Assembly (NCBI RefSeq): GCF_000003815.2
Contig: NC_049991.1
Span: forward strand, 19,551,041-19,615,040
Origin: Branchiostoma floridae
Taxonomy: Eukaryota; Chordata; Leptocardii; Amphioxiformes; Branchiostomatidae
DNA: 64,000 nt
Reading direction: 5' to 3'
Shown: piece after piece, positions 11,280 through 22,900 of the stretch
Layout of the letters: the number at the start of each line of letters is the position of its first letter
Numbering within the stretch: the stretch's first letter is position 1
Notes under the pieces: model-generated
The model's input: only the letters and a program-made list of their open reading frames with translations
Told to the model about the DNA's origin: nothing
Database searches by the model: none
Position numbers and translations under genes: made by a program

Positions 11280-12070
11280 GACAACACAGTAACTGTTAGG
11301 AGCATAAAATAGCTAGAAATGGACAAAACCAGTCATCTGAAAAATACAACAGAAGTCTTTAAAGCCCTTTTATCCTTGGTTTCAAAAGATTTCCTCAAAT
11401 ACACCCATTTTGGTGGTAACGTGCACTCCTAGCTCTCATTAGGAGCATAAAGTACAAGATGTACCTAAAAATAGTCAAAACCAGCCAACCAAAAAATGCA
11501 ATTATTAATAATTAGACAAGCTTCCCCAAATTCCTCCCTGGTCCCCTGAAAGGTACATCAACAATAGCATGATCTCCCGATCACAAATTCCAAGCTAAGT
11601 ACAACAGAAAAGTCTGTATCATTCTGAACTGTTAGGAGATTAAAGTAGCCAAGGACCAAACCAGACAAATGAAAAATACAATTAAACTTCCCCCAAATTC
11701 CTTCCTGATCTCCTGAAAGATACATCAACAATAGCATGATCTCCCGATCACAAGTTCCAAGCTAAGTACAACAGAAAAGTCTGTATCTGAACTGTTAGGA
11801 GATTAAAGTAGCCAAGGACCAAACCAGACAAATGAAAATTACAATTATTAAACTTCCCCAAAATCCTTCCTGATCCCCTGAAAGATACATCAACAATAGC
11901 ATGATCTCCCGATCACAAGTTCCAAGCTAAGTACAACAGAAAAGTCTGTATCTGAACTGTTAGGAGATTAAAGTAGCCAAGGACCAAACCAGACAAATGA
12001 AAAATACAATTAAACTTCCCCCAAATTCCTTCCTGGTCCCCTGAAAGAAATCCATCAATAGGCTAGGTTG
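11280..12070 (+). repeat. Tandem array, unit about 165 bp
   Basis: TACATCAACAATAGCATGAT recurs at 11554, 11721 and 11886, and a diverged form starts near 12050: spacings of 167, 165 and about 165. Each unit also has TGTTAGGAGATTAAAGTAGC and TTCCTTCCTGATC. Diverged units extend left to about 11280 (GTTAGGAGCATAAA). The central copies are nearly identical, so recent amplification or homogenisation is likely. Confidence 0.95.
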
Positions 12071-12119
12071 ATATCCCAGAAAAAAAAAAAAAACATGTCA
12101 AAGATAAGTCATATCCCAA

Positions 12120-12320
12120 CATTCCCCTCCTCTGCTGGGACCTAATTTTCTGGTTCTTGCCCAAGGTCAGGCTCAAGGTTAACATGGAGGATTGCTAGAC
12201 TAATTACCCTCCCATCCGAGCTGTCTGGGGCAGAGCCGCGCCCTTATTGCTTCATCAACTGATTTAATTTCTGTATTTGCCGTATTAAGTGATTGTCTGC
12301 ATGGAAAGGATCATGGATCA
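12120..12320. other. Unique block between two arrays, candidate regulatory element
   Basis: A compact unique block contains AGACTAATTACCCTCCCATC, GCAGAGCCGCGCCCTTATTG and AACTGATTTAATTTC. The first and last contain homeodomain-like cores. It is bordered on both sides by unrelated tandem arrays (11280-12070 and 12341-12865). Confidence 0.4.
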
Positions 12321-12340
12321 AGTGGAATGTGAAGCATGAA

Positions 12341-12865
12341 TCATTTTTTATGACAGCGGCCTTTCACATGTGTGCAGTAGTAGTTTCTAAAGAATAAAAT
12401 AATATTTTGCATAGGCAGCTTTTTTCTGCCAGCCTCTATGAGATTTAACTTGGCTTTTCCGTTCACTTGTGCAGTACTGTAGTAGTTTCTAAAGAATGAA
12501 ATTAATGAATTGATTATTTGAATAGGCAGCTTTTTTCTGCCAGCCTCCAGGAGAATTAACTTGGCTTTGCTGTTCACATGGATGCTGTATAGATAGTTTC
12601 TAAAGATTAAAATTAATGAATTGATTATTTGAATAGGCAGCTTCTTTCTGCCAGCCTCTAGGAGAATTAACTTGGCTTTGCTGTTCACATGGATGCTGTA
12701 TAGATAGTTTCTGAAAAATAAAATTGATGAATTGATTATGCAGCTTTTTTTCTGCCTGGGCCTTAACTTGGCTTTTACATTCACATGGGTGCAGTATGTT
12801 GTTTCTTGAAAATAAGTGAATTGATGTGGCAGCTTTTTCTGCCAGCCTCTAATCAACGAAAGCAT
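12341..12865 (-). repeat. Tandem array, unit 111 bp, open on the minus strand
   Basis: GGCAGCTTTTTTCTGCCAGC-type starts occur at 12414, 12525, 12636, 12739 and 12828: spacings of 111, 111, 103 and 89. Since 111 is 37 codons, a 174-codon minus frame stays open with a repeated core (KAKLILLEAGRKKLPIQI, then a F-R-N-Y motif). It has no known domain and strong A/T-driven composition, so I treat it as a repeat by-product. Confidence 0.9.
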
Positions 12866-12899
12866 TTCTTACATTTTTTACGCTCTGAATTACTCACAG

Positions 12900-12995
12900 T
12901 GTTCATTTTCTAATTGGTCCAAAATCCGGTCAACTGATTTTTTTCAGGTCTGGTTTTCCAAAAAGAAATTGGTGCCGGTACCCACTCGTAGTCAT
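12900..12995 (+). mobile_element. hAT-A fragment
   Basis: TTTTCTAATTGGTCCAAAATCCGG, a CAGGTCTGGTTTTCC segment and a GTGCCGGTACCCACTCGTAG end match one end of the hAT-A family. The other end is missing. Confidence 0.65.
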
Positions 12996-13067
12996 GGATA
13001 AAGCCAAGTAGGATAAAGTCAAAGCCAAGATTGTACCACATGCATCACATACATCTGCAATAACTAA

Positions 13068-13550
13068 TCTTTTACATGAGGTAAATGTAGACAGTTCCCA
13101 ATGGAATTATGATAGTTGACATAACGTTATACCATGTACATTATACAAAATGTAGCACCACCAAAAACCCTAATTGCAGAGCTTTTGCATAAGGCACATT
13201 ACAGGTTATGCAGACAGTCCATGTAAACACCCTTTGACCTGTGTTACACCTCCCTTAGAAGTGTTATAAGTATCTGCACATGATGTGAAGACAACTTGTC
13301 CTGTGTTACATCTCTCTAGAACAGCCCTTTGCTCTTATTCCACAGTTTCTGCACACTGTGTACAAATGTAGGTACACCTTGTCCTGCGTCACATACATTT
13401 GTAAAAAACTTCTTTTACATGGTAAATGTATGCAGTTCCCAATGGAATTATAATAGTTGACATAACGTTAAACCATGTAGCTCCACCCCGAACCCTAATT
13501 GCAGAGCTTTTTTCCCTAAGGCACATTACAAGACTTAGTTATGCAACACA
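13068..13550 (+). repeat. Tandem duplication, spacing about 345 bp
   Basis: CAGTTCCCAATGGAATTAT, then AGTTGACATAACGTTA and CCCTAATTGCAGAGCTTTT, occurs at about 13093 and 13433. The intervening DNA has GACCTGTGTTACA / GTCCTGTGTTACA sub-repeats. Confidence 0.85.
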
Positions 13551-13690
13551 GACGGAAGATAAATCTGTTCCATCGATTTCTCACTTCATCTGGAATGAGA
13601 GCGCGCCCGAGACGACTGCTCTTACGCAACCGCCATCTTCCTCTAAACCCCCATTAGGATGGCCCAAATGGGGAGGCCATCCATTAGATG
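13551..13690. other. Unique CpG-containing block beside an array
   Basis: Contains GAATGAGAGCGCGCCCGAGA and ACGCAACCGCCATCTTCC. Its right edge (CCATTAGATGCAAAC) resembles the array words CCATTATATGCAAAC next to it, so the array may have started from this edge. A 114-codon frame crosses from here into repeats and is not credible as a gene. Confidence 0.35.
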
Positions 13691-14510
13691 CAAACATGCC
13701 TTGCCAAGTACTTGTCATAGCATCTTCAGACGGAAGACGTCGTCTTAGGAATTGCATCACACCTCCTTAAAAGCCGTGCAGTTGGGCCAAAACATTTCCA
13801 AACTATTAATCTGCAGGACAGAAATAGCATGAGAGGTTAAGTCATCTGTATTGGTATGCCAAAAATCAGTCATTTATTGACAAGCATCCATTATATGCAA
13901 ACTTGCCTTGCAAAGTACTTGTCATAGCATCTTCAGACGGAAGACGTTGTCTAAGGAATTACATCACACCTCCTTATATTAAAATTTGTGGAGTTGGGCC
14001 AAAAAAATCTCCAAACTGGTTATCTGCTGGACAAAAATAGCATGAGAGGTTAAGTCATCTGTATATCATATATGCCAAAAAGCAGTCACTTATTGACAAG
14101 CATCCATTATATGCAAACTTGCCTTGCCAAGTACTTGTCATAGCATCTTCAGACGGAAGACGTCGTCTTAGGAATTGCATCACACCTCCTTAAAAGCCGT
14201 GCAGTCGGGCCAAAACATTTCCAAATTGTTAATCTGCAGGACAGAAATAGCATGAGAGGTTAAGTCATCTGTATTGGTATGCCAAAAATCAGTCACTTAT
14301 TGACAAGCATCCATTATATGCAAACTTACCTCGCCAAGTACTTGTCATAGCCTCTTCAGACGGAAGACGTCGTCTAAGGAATTGCATCACACCTCCTTAC
14401 AAGCCGTGGAGTTGGGGCAAAACATCTCCAAACTGGTTATCTGCTGTCAAAAATAGCCTGAGAGCTACAGTCATCTGTATTGATATGCCAAAAAGAAGTT
14501 ACTCATTGAC
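13684..14510 (+). repeat. Tandem array, unit about 207 bp, four copies
   Basis: CTTCAGACGGAAGACG recurs at 13724, 13931, 14147 and 14354: spacings of 207, 216 and 207. Each unit has the near-palindrome AGACGGAAGACGTCGTCT and the phrases ATAGCATGAGAGGTTAAGTC and TATTGACAAGCATCC. The copies are only slightly diverged. Confidence 0.95.
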
Positions 14511-14519
14511 AAGCAACTG

Positions 14520-15985
14520 GACATGATTTTTGGAAACGGTCAGATGTTTCAGATAGCATCCACTTTATTTTTTATCAGTGACACTAAGAAAGCAGGCACA
14601 GAAACTGCTTTAAAATTCTTTAAACACTTTTGATAGTTATAAGGAAATGACACACTACAAGTATATTGCATTGATTGACTGTTGCATTGTACTATCACTA
14701 AAGGATTGAGAGCCTTTACTGAAATATCTCCTCAGTCATTTGTGAAAGATCATGCAACATACAAACTTAGTGGTGCAGATCGCAATCTGAATTTCTCCAT
14801 TTTGGTGCTCGCCCTTTGATGAAAGTTCAGGCTATCATTTTCTGTTAACATTTTCCTTAACTTGATTGATCAAATTCAATCTTCCTCTCATTTGCCTTGG
14901 GAGAAGAGTTCAGGCTATCGCTCTTTGTTAGCGTTGGTATGTCACACACAGCGACCTGACTTGCAGGAAGAAATATTGAAATGTTTACCATCAAAGGCAC
15001 GCTCATGAGTCTGTATTACCATTTGGCTGTGACCTGAGCTACAGTTCACGGAGATGAAGCTTTGAGGTCTGACTTTTTGGATGAAAGATTGAAATAAAAA
15101 TTTTACTATCTCAGATGAATAGCATGGTCATTTCAATGCCCTTGTATGAAGCATACACGTCTATAAAATTTGATTGTAATGATAGAATTCAACTTTGTAC
15201 ATTTTCTGATTGTGCCAAAATGGATGAAAGATCAAAATATTAACTTCCAAATTGGTAACTGTACAAAATTAATTATGCTACAGTGAGAAAATTGCTTCTA
15301 AATCAGTACCTCTGCATGCATACAAATTCATTTCACAGTACTGATTATAGTGAAATTCATCCATTTTCTGCTTGTGCCAAAATTTAGATTGGGATATGAT
15401 TTTTCGTTGACAAAAGTTTTGTCGTGATAGATCAAATTTGATCTTCTTAATTTTCATTTGCCTCAGGAGAACAGTTTAGGCTTTCAGTCTTTGTTAGCGT
15501 TAGTTTCTTCTGCCTTGATGACCTGACTTTTCAGGAAGAAAAATTGAAACGTAAACCATCGCAGACACACTTGTGAGTCTGTATTGTCATTGTAAATTAC
15601 CTTTTCACATTTTCTGGTTGTGCCAAAATGGATGAAAGATCAAAATATGAACTTCTAAATTAGTCCCTGTACAAAATTACGTTACAATCAGAAAATCACT
15701 TATAAATCAGTACCTCGATGACCTGACTTTTCAGGAAGAAAAATTGAAACGTAAACCATCGCAGGCACGCTCGTGAGTCTGTATTATCATCCGGCTGTGA
15801 CCTGATACACAGTTCACCAATGTGGAGCTCATTTGTCCATAACTGCCTGCATTGAAAATTGGGATGCGTGGTAGGTGGAGTTATGGTAGGGATACATGGC
15901 ATCCCAATGGGCCTAAAGGGCCTACCCACCAAGAGGTAACCAAGAGTCACTGTGGAGGCACATTGGAGTTTGTTCACAGAGCTAG
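14520..15985 (+). repeat. Diverged duplicated segments
   Basis: GTGAGTCTGTATTA/G-type phrases, AGGAAGAAAAATTGAAACG, TTGTTAGCGTTRG and GTGCCAAAATGGATGAAAGA recur two or three times between 14900 and 15830, with irregular spacing. The right end (15830-15990) is unique, with GGGCCTAAAGGGCC. No coding signal. Confidence 0.7.
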
Positions 15986-16029
15986 AGGCACATTTGCGCT
16001 ATTTTAGCCACTTTTGCACTCTCGGAACT

Positions 16030-16078
16030 GGCATTTGCGTCTTGTTACTGGCATTTGCGTCTTGTTACTGGCATTTGG
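16030..16078 (+). repeat. 20-bp tandem repeat, 2.4 copies
   Basis: GGCATTTGCGTCTTGTTACT is repeated exactly twice and followed by GGCATTTG. Variants of the word GGAGGCAC follow in the next 120 bp. Confidence 0.9.
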
Positions 16079-16079
16079 T

Positions 16080-16960
16080 GATGGCATGATGGAGGCACCG
16101 TGGAGGCATTTTACCTTTTGCGTTTTTTTTTTTAAATTCTAAAAACACAGTGCCTTTGCTGGAGGCACGTTGGATTTTTTTGGAGGGGGAGTCACTCTTG
16201 GAGTGAGTCCACCCCATTTTGCCATATTTGAGAACTGTTGGTGTTAGTTTTGGTGGACTATTATATCCACAGTACATGTCCTTTACACCAATTTAGGCAG
16301 TAATTTCATCTTCAGTCCTCCCTGAGTAAGTCCATTTTCAGACCATTGGACTTAATGTGGGTGAAAAGAGGACTATGGTCCATGGTATGTCCTAGGTTTG
16401 CAAGGGACTCCAATGTACATGTACCTCAGAGAGTCAGACTCTGTAAATTGCCTCCAGAGTGCCTCTGCTTGGTGAGATAGGCCCCTAAGTTGTTCAGCTT
16501 TGAGCCATATTTATCACAATGTGAATCTGTGTAATCACCAATGCTATACAGTCTGATTCTGATGGGGAGTTTTATCTGATTTCCGATAAACCCATTTCCA
16601 GGACTTTGGGCTGCATCGCTTTTGATTCATCATTTCTTGGATCATCTCCAAAAGAGGGCGATTCAGATGTAAATGACTTTTTTGAAACTAAGTTAGCATT
16701 GTACAACTGGGGGTTAGAAAGAGGACACATCGGTAGAAAAGGGGTATCAAGAATTTGTATGGTGGATTTTGGATACTCAATGGAGTCAGATGTGATAAAG
16801 AGTTAGTGTAGTTTTGCATTACTATGTTTAGCTTATTTCAAATGTCCAAATATTCATAGGTATAAAAATGATTCATGAAATTAAAAAAGGGAAAGAAGGA
16901 ATTGGCATAGATAAACAGTCGTACAAAGATTCTGATACCGGTATGTCTTTCACAAGTCTC
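16080..16960. other. Unique sequence, nothing firm
   Basis: Mixed composition. Two words, TGGAGGCACCGTGG and TGGAGGCACGTTGG, suggest small-scale duplication. The 66-codon plus frame at 16606 has no domain. Confidence 0.4.
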
Positions 16961-16964
16961 TACT

Positions 16965-19215
16965 GAATGACCATAAAAAGCTTCCAACAACAAAATCCTG
17001 AATCTATGGATGAAGTTCTAGTGGGTGTCTAAAACTCTTGATCCTCCTTCAAAAGTTTTTCCTAGTCTAGACACAATAATTCCCATCCCTCAGTGTTCCA
17101 GCTTATTGTAATGATACAGCTAAGGCAGGACACAAACATTCAAGAACAAGGAATGCAAAACCTTCCATGAAACATCCTCTATAGAGCCTACTAGCAAATA
17201 TGATTTAACCCTTCTTTTTTCACAAAAAAAAGCTTCCAACAACGAAATGCAGATGCATGATTCAAGTTCTTGTGGGTGTCTGAAAGTCTTGATCCTCCTT
17301 CAAAAGTTTTTCCTAGTCTAGACACCATAATTCCCATCCCTCAGTGTTCCAGCTTTTTGCAATGATGCCGAAAGTCAAGACAATATACATTCAAGAACAA
17401 GGCATGCAAAAATCTTCCTTGAAACATCCTCTGGCCTACTTGCAAATACGATTTGACCCTTCTTCTTTGATATGTAAAAATAAGCTTCCAACAACAAAAT
17501 CCTGATACATAAATGAAGTTCTAGTGGATGTCTTGATCCTTCTTTAAAACTTTCTCTCCCAACAACGAAATGCAGATGCATGACTAAAGTTCTATATAGT
17601 GGGTGTCTAAAACTCTTGATCCTCCTTCAAAACTTTCTCCAAGTCTAGACAGCGTAATTCCCGTTCCTCGATGTCCCAGCTTTTTGTATTGAAACAGAAA
17701 AGACATTTTATAAACATTCAAGAACAAGGCATGCAATACCTTCCATGAAACATCCTCAGTCTATAGAGCCTACTAGCAAATATGATTTAACCCTTCTTTT
17801 TTCACAAAAAAAAGCTTCCAACAACGAAATGCAGATGCATGACTAAAGTTCTATATAGTGGGTGTCTAAAACTCTTGATCCTCCTTCAAAACTTTCTCCA
17901 AGTCTAGACACAATAATTCCCATCCCTCCGTGTTCCAGCTTATTGTAATGATACAGCTAAGTCAGGACAATATACATTCAAGAACAAGGCATGCAAAAAC
18001 ATCCTCTATAGAACCTACTAGCAAATATGATTTGACCCTTCTTCTTCGATATGTAAAAATAAGCTTCCAACAATGCGGATGCATGAACGAAGTCATAGTG
18101 GGTGTCTAAAACTCTTGATCCTTCTTCAAAACTTTTTCCTAGTCTAGACACCATAATTCCCGTCCCTCCGTGTTCCAGCTTTTTGCAATGATGCATAAAA
18201 GATAAGACAATATACATTCAAGAACAAGGCATGCAAAAACCTTCCATGAAACGTCCTCTATAGAGCCTACTAGCAATTACTATTTAACCCTTCTTTTTTT
18301 ACCAAAAAAAGCTTCCAACAACGAAATGCAGATGCATGACTCAAGTTCTAGTGGGTGTCTAAAACTCTTGATACTTCTTCAAAAGTTTCTCCCAGTCTAG
18401 ACACAATAATTCCCATCTCTCAGTGTTCCAGCTTTTTGTAATGATGCATAAAAGACAAGACAATATACATTCAAGAACAAGGCTTGCAATACCTTCCATG
18501 AAACAGTATAGAGTCTATTAGCAAATACGATTTGACCCTTCTTCTTCGATATGTAAAAATAAGCTTCCAGCAATGCGGATGCATGAACGAAGTTCTAGTG
18601 GGTGTCTAAAAGTCTTGATCCTCCTTCAGAACTTTCTCTGAGTCTAGACACCATAATTCTTGTTCCTCGGTGTCTTTTAGCTTTTAGTAATGATACTGAC
18701 AAGACAAAACATTATTAAATACATTCAAGAACAAGGCTTGCAATACCTTCCATGAAACAGAATAGAGTCTATTAGCAAATATGATTAAACCCTTCTTCTT
18801 CGATATGTAAAAATAAGCTTCCAGCAATGCGGATGCATAAATGAAATTCTAGTGGGTGTCTAAAACTCTTGATCCTCCTTCAAAACTTTCTCCTAGTCTA
18901 GACAGCGTAATTCCCGTTCCTCGGTGTTCCAGCTTTTTGCAATGATGCCGAAAGTCAAGACAATATACATTCAAGAACAAGGCATGCAAAAACCTTCCTT
19001 GAAACATCCTCTATAGAGCCTACTAGCAAATACGATTTAACCCAGGCCTTCTTTTTTCACAAAAAAAGCTTCCAACAACGAAATGCAGATGCATGACTAA
19101 AGTTCTATATAGTGGGTGTCTAAAACTCTTGATCCTCCTTCAAAACTTTCTCCAAGTCTAGACAGCGTAATTCCTGTTCCTCGGTGTCCCAGCTTTTGAT
19201 AATGATACAGCTAAG
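16965..19215 (+). repeat. Satellite-like array, unit about 250 bp, alternating A/B types
   Basis: AAGCTTCCA starts recur near 16979, 17231, 17482, 17812, 18061, 18309, 18562, 18816 and 19068: spacings close to 250 except one of 330. Each unit contains GTGGGTGTCTAAAACTCTTG, an AGTCTAGACA site and CATTCAAGAACAAGGC. The junction before AAGCTTCCA exists in two forms, TTTTTTCACAAAAAA (A) and TTCGATATGTAAAAATA (B), which largely alternate. The 330-bp interval holds an extra partial unit at 17521-17640. Confidence 0.95.
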
Positions 19216-19520
19216 GCGGGACATGTCAGAAGAGCCCGCCCACCACATGCACGGCATGCTCCGAGGAACGGCATAATCTCCAGGCAGGAACCCAATTACG
19301 AAGGGACGACGGCACCCTGTGCCCGGAATTCCATTCTGCGTTGAGGCGGCTCAACGGTTTGAAAGGAGACCTTTGCGTTTGTTATTCTTTGTCCAACCCG
19401 CTGACCCGGCTAAGCTCGGATTTCAGCATACAATTATCAGGGAAAAGTCACCACCAAAGTTTCTTCGCTGGGAAGAAAACAAAGTGACGTTGCAGCTTGA
19501 CTTGTATATGAGATGTTGGA
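19216..19520. other. Unique CpG-containing block after the 250-bp array
   Basis: The array stops at about 19215 and G+C rises at once (AGAGCCCGCCCACCACATGC, GGGACGACGGCACCC). AGCATACAATTATCAGGG and GAAAACAAAGTGACG are homeodomain- and Sox-like words. The 69-codon frame has no domain. Confidence 0.4.
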
Positions 19521-20250
19521 ATTGCTAACAATTAATTACTAGTCATGCTGGGCTTGAACCAGCAGTTTAAATGAATAACATTAGATACTTTGCACACCAA
19601 TTATTAGTGATTTATTCAACTGACATTTTTGGTGACCATATCCTCTTCCTCAGAGTAATTCTAACTAGTTCACTTTGCATTGAATCGGGATAGAACACTC
19701 CATTTTCAATGCCATTTGGTTAAGAAGACTAACTTCTGGTTTGGCCATGCAATGAGGAGTCCACCAAATACTTTGGTTGATAAAGTCTAAAACTAGGAGT
19801 TTGGAAACCCAAGATCACAGAGTAGATCTCCTAAGTATTGGAACTACCAAATCACAAAAGACACTGGTCTGAGTCTTATTAGGACAGCAGAAACCAGAGC
19901 TCAGGACTTTGCTACATAGAAAAACTTGATGGAGAGGAGCAAGGGGCCAGTCACGGGCCTGAGCAATTAGGCAGGTAGCTAGATAGGCACATTGCGTTGT
20001 AGCATTGCAGCCAGAATTGCCTTGAAGAAGGTGCAAAACACCTATTGGAATGTTGGTTGAATGAAACACATCTTGATTGTGTACAAATTATCAACCGTCA
20101 CCTTTTCAGAGTATGTTGTTTCAGACGAGAACGTATGTTTGCGTCACACCCGATTAGAAAAGATTTCATTATAAGCACACCATTACCAAAATGACTGTTC
20201 TTCATTATACATGTAAGTATTCAAGCCTGGTGACATTTCCTGATGCATAA
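19520..20250. other. Unique AT-rich sequence, nothing recognised
   Basis: No repeat, transposon end or coding signal was seen. Confidence 0.45.
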
Positions 20251-20540
20251 AGACATAGCAATTTGTCCGACAAGCAATCATCCAACCCATTCATGTAATC
20301 CCAAATAATGTACTAGCGATCATTAGCGGCATACACTTTATCAGTGGCTGTCGACTTGATATGGAATATTCATTCCCATTAGATATAATGGATCGCAGCC
20401 TAATGTCTTCTTCCTCAGCCTAAGCGAATGCATCACCTGTGAACACATATTGCTGTCTTCATGTAATACATGTACATTGTATTTCATTCCTCTGATGCCA
20501 TGCATGAATCATTCTAATCGCCTGTGCTTGAAATCTGTTC
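20250..20540. other. Unique block rich in homeodomain-like words
   Basis: Words with ATTA/TAAT cores or related sequence crowd together: GATCATTAGCGGC, TTCCCATTAGATATAATGG, GAATCATTCTAATCG. There is no repeat structure and no long frame. Candidate regulatory element only. Confidence 0.3.
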
Positions 20541-21230
20541 CAGAAGTATATTTGCTAGTTTAGTTTATCTAACTAGTGTATGCATACAAGTAGGAGTGAT
20601 GAGTGTTCTGGTCAATTTTGGGTTGCAATGAGTTCCACTCTATGATACAATGTAGTTATTGGTAGAAGCAAATTTTGATTCGATTCTAGGTTCGACAACT
20701 GTGGCATTTGATTATAAGTTCCATTGGACAGAAGATAGTTTCTTGAATATTTCTAGTCCCAGCTTAGGATAGAAGGAGGATTTAGAAATTTAATAAACGT
20801 CCTCCTGATCCCTTTTTATTTCCCTTTCTACCATTCTCCTTGTTATCACCCTGTTTTTGCAAGCAGAAGTTTTAGTGACTGATTTTGGTTCCATAAATTT
20901 CATGACCTTTTCTTCCCATCGAGACCAGTAAAACTCCAAATGGGCTGACAGTTCAAACCTTTGTCCTATCCCAGGGCCAATTCTGACGACAGAAAGCTTC
21001 TCAAAGCTGTTAAGACGTTGTCCTAAGTAACGTTGATGTAGAGGTGCCATTTCTTCTTTTAGCCTCTCCTTTTGGGGCTCGTTAGGGGGTGCTCTGTACG
21101 TTTGTGAAGGCTCTGCAGGGAGTTATCAATCTCCTAAAGGGTGCTCTAAGCTGCATGCTGCACACAGAACTCGTTATCAAGGCTCATGTGAAAGATACAG
21201 GATGATAGAATCTAAGCTTCAATTTCAGCA
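20541..21230. other. Unique sequence, nothing recognised
   Basis: An 86-codon minus frame (20790-21050) has no domain and no splice context I can support. Confidence 0.4.
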
Positions 21231-21239
21231 AATTCTGGT

Positions 21240-21660
21240 TCTCTCTGCTGGAAAATGATTCCGCCTACATTTGGTAATTGCAATTTTTATTCGTAGAGCT
21301 TTTGTGATATCATTTTTGCTGTTTAGTGTCTTTTGGGTAATCTTTTGGGTTTTATGTCATAGATATTTATTATAGTGGCTCAGAAGAAAACTTTAATTGG
21401 GACAAGATCTTTCTCTCTCAGCTTGAAAATGGGTCTGACTAGATTTGACGATTGATATGTTTATTGGTTTGGCTTGTTTTACAGTTAGAATATGCCGCTT
21501 ATTGTCTTTTTGGTAGTCTTTTCCCTTTATGTCATAGAATACCTAATATCATAATGGCTTCAATTTTGGAATATCATTTCTGTAAACTGGAATGTAATTT
21601 TGCCAGGATTTGATGTATAATATTTTTATTGCCTCAGCATTTATTGCATCATCAATTGAG
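21240..21660 (+). repeat. Diverged tandem duplication, spacing about 177 bp
   Basis: GGTAATCTTTTGGGTTTTAT then GTCATAGATAT at 21337 matches GGTAGTCTTTTCCCTTTAT then GTCATAGAAT at 21511. The preceding segments match less well. A third weaker unit may start near 21590. Confidence 0.65.
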
Positions 21661-22300
21661 CTGTGATGTTGGAACAGATGCCCGAGTTCTCAACACAACA
21701 GATGGTCAAATTAAAAGCAGCAAAATGTTGTTACAGACCTCACCATGTTGTTGATACAGGTTTTATGATTATTATATTTTTGGGTTTATGATGAAAACAT
21801 TAAATGCAGGCCTTTCTTTTATCTGCCTTTCATGGGAACATTTATGGAAAAGCACCTTTGCTTACTTAAATTAACAGACAATTTTTATTCTTACCACCAA
21901 AGATTTCACTTCAGAAATAAAGGTAATTTCAAGTTAGCAGGAGCAGAAAAGGATTTTCAGGCTAGAAATTTCTCCTTTTGAGTTCCACTGGTCAATATTT
22001 TGTACAGAGTAGTTCCTTATTGAGGCATCAGTTAGGTTGATCTCAGGGCATTTTTGTCCTTTTAGCACCTAAATGATGCGACTACGCAGCAGAAAAATCT
22101 CCCAATGAAACCCAAAAGACTCATCTTTAGCCTGGCTATTCCCGTCTCTGCCCATGCCAACAGGAAAGTTAATTATTTCTTACTCGAAGCTAAGCAGGCT
22201 TTCAGCCCTGCATGTTGTATTTTCCATGTTTGGGGGTGCGCGGGTCAGCAGCAGCCAGCTTAAGCACTTGACCTCTCTGGCCTGACGTTCCCTTGGTAAT
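21661..22300. other. Unique sequence, nothing firm
   Basis: AT-rich at first, then more mixed after 22120. No unit or frame of interest. Confidence 0.4.
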
Positions 22301-22309
22301 GCGTGGGAG

Positions 22310-22670
22310 GCAACCTTGCAGAACATTACATTACATTGCTGTCTGTCAGAGTCAAAGTCCTTCTTGCGCCTGATGGTGCATGGGGTGGTGCCCATCTTCG
22401 TTTCAGTACCCCTGGGCCACACAACTTGCAGAACATTACATCGCTGTTATTTGGGTTGACTGTCAGAGTCAAAGTCCTTTCTGCGTCTGATGGCGCATAG
22501 GGCGGTGCCCATCTCCGCTTCAGTACCCCTGGGCCACACAACTTGCAGAACATTACATTGCTGTTATTTGGGCTGTCTGTCAAAGTCAGAGTCCTTCCCA
22601 TGTCTGATGGAGCAAAGGGCGGTGCCCATCTCCGTTTCAGTACCCCTGGGCCACACAACTTTGTACAATC
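22310..22670 (-). repeat. SINE-1 tail amplified in tandem, unit 110-117 bp
   Basis: GCAGAACATTACA recurs at 22318, 22428 and 22545, each followed by CTGTCAGAGTCAAAGTCC-like DNA, GGTGCCCATCT and AGTACCCCTGGGCCACACAA. Read in reverse, GAGATGGGCACC is the tail of the SINE at 51565-51830. The array therefore amplifies a SINE 3' tail. The 181-codon minus frame arises from the 117-bp periodicity. Confidence 0.85.
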
Positions 22671-22900
22671 ACTACAGTAGGGGGCTAGTCTACAGGTAGT
22701 GTTGTGTGTATTTAACTTCCATACTCTTTCCCCAATGCTCAGTGCTAAGCAGAGAAAGCAGTACAGTGTATGTACCATTTTTGAAGTCTCAGGTATGACT
22801 TTGGTATGACTTTGGTATGGGTGGGTATCAAACTCACGACCTATCAAATGCAAGGCGAACACTCTACCCACTCCGTCATTGCAACAGTGTTATTTGGGCT
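22671..22900 (-). mobile_element. SINE-1 copy, tRNA-headed, minus orientation
   Basis: On the minus strand the head reads GACGGAGTGGGTAGAGTGTT (A-box-like), then GTCGTGAGTTTGATACCC (B-box-like), and the body reads CTTTCTCTGCTTAGCACTGA. It matches copies at 26296-26470 and 51565-51830. Its tail continues into the tandem array to the left. Confidence 0.8.

Noticed and set aside
11280-19215. CRISPR-like arrays
   Set aside because: Direct repeats of 100-250 bp without regular short spacers in a eukaryotic context; these are tandem arrays.
22326-22871. 181-codon minus frame with GPGVLKRRWAPP repeats
   Set aside because: Produced by the tandem SINE tail with a 117-bp (39-codon) period; crosses SINE boundaries.
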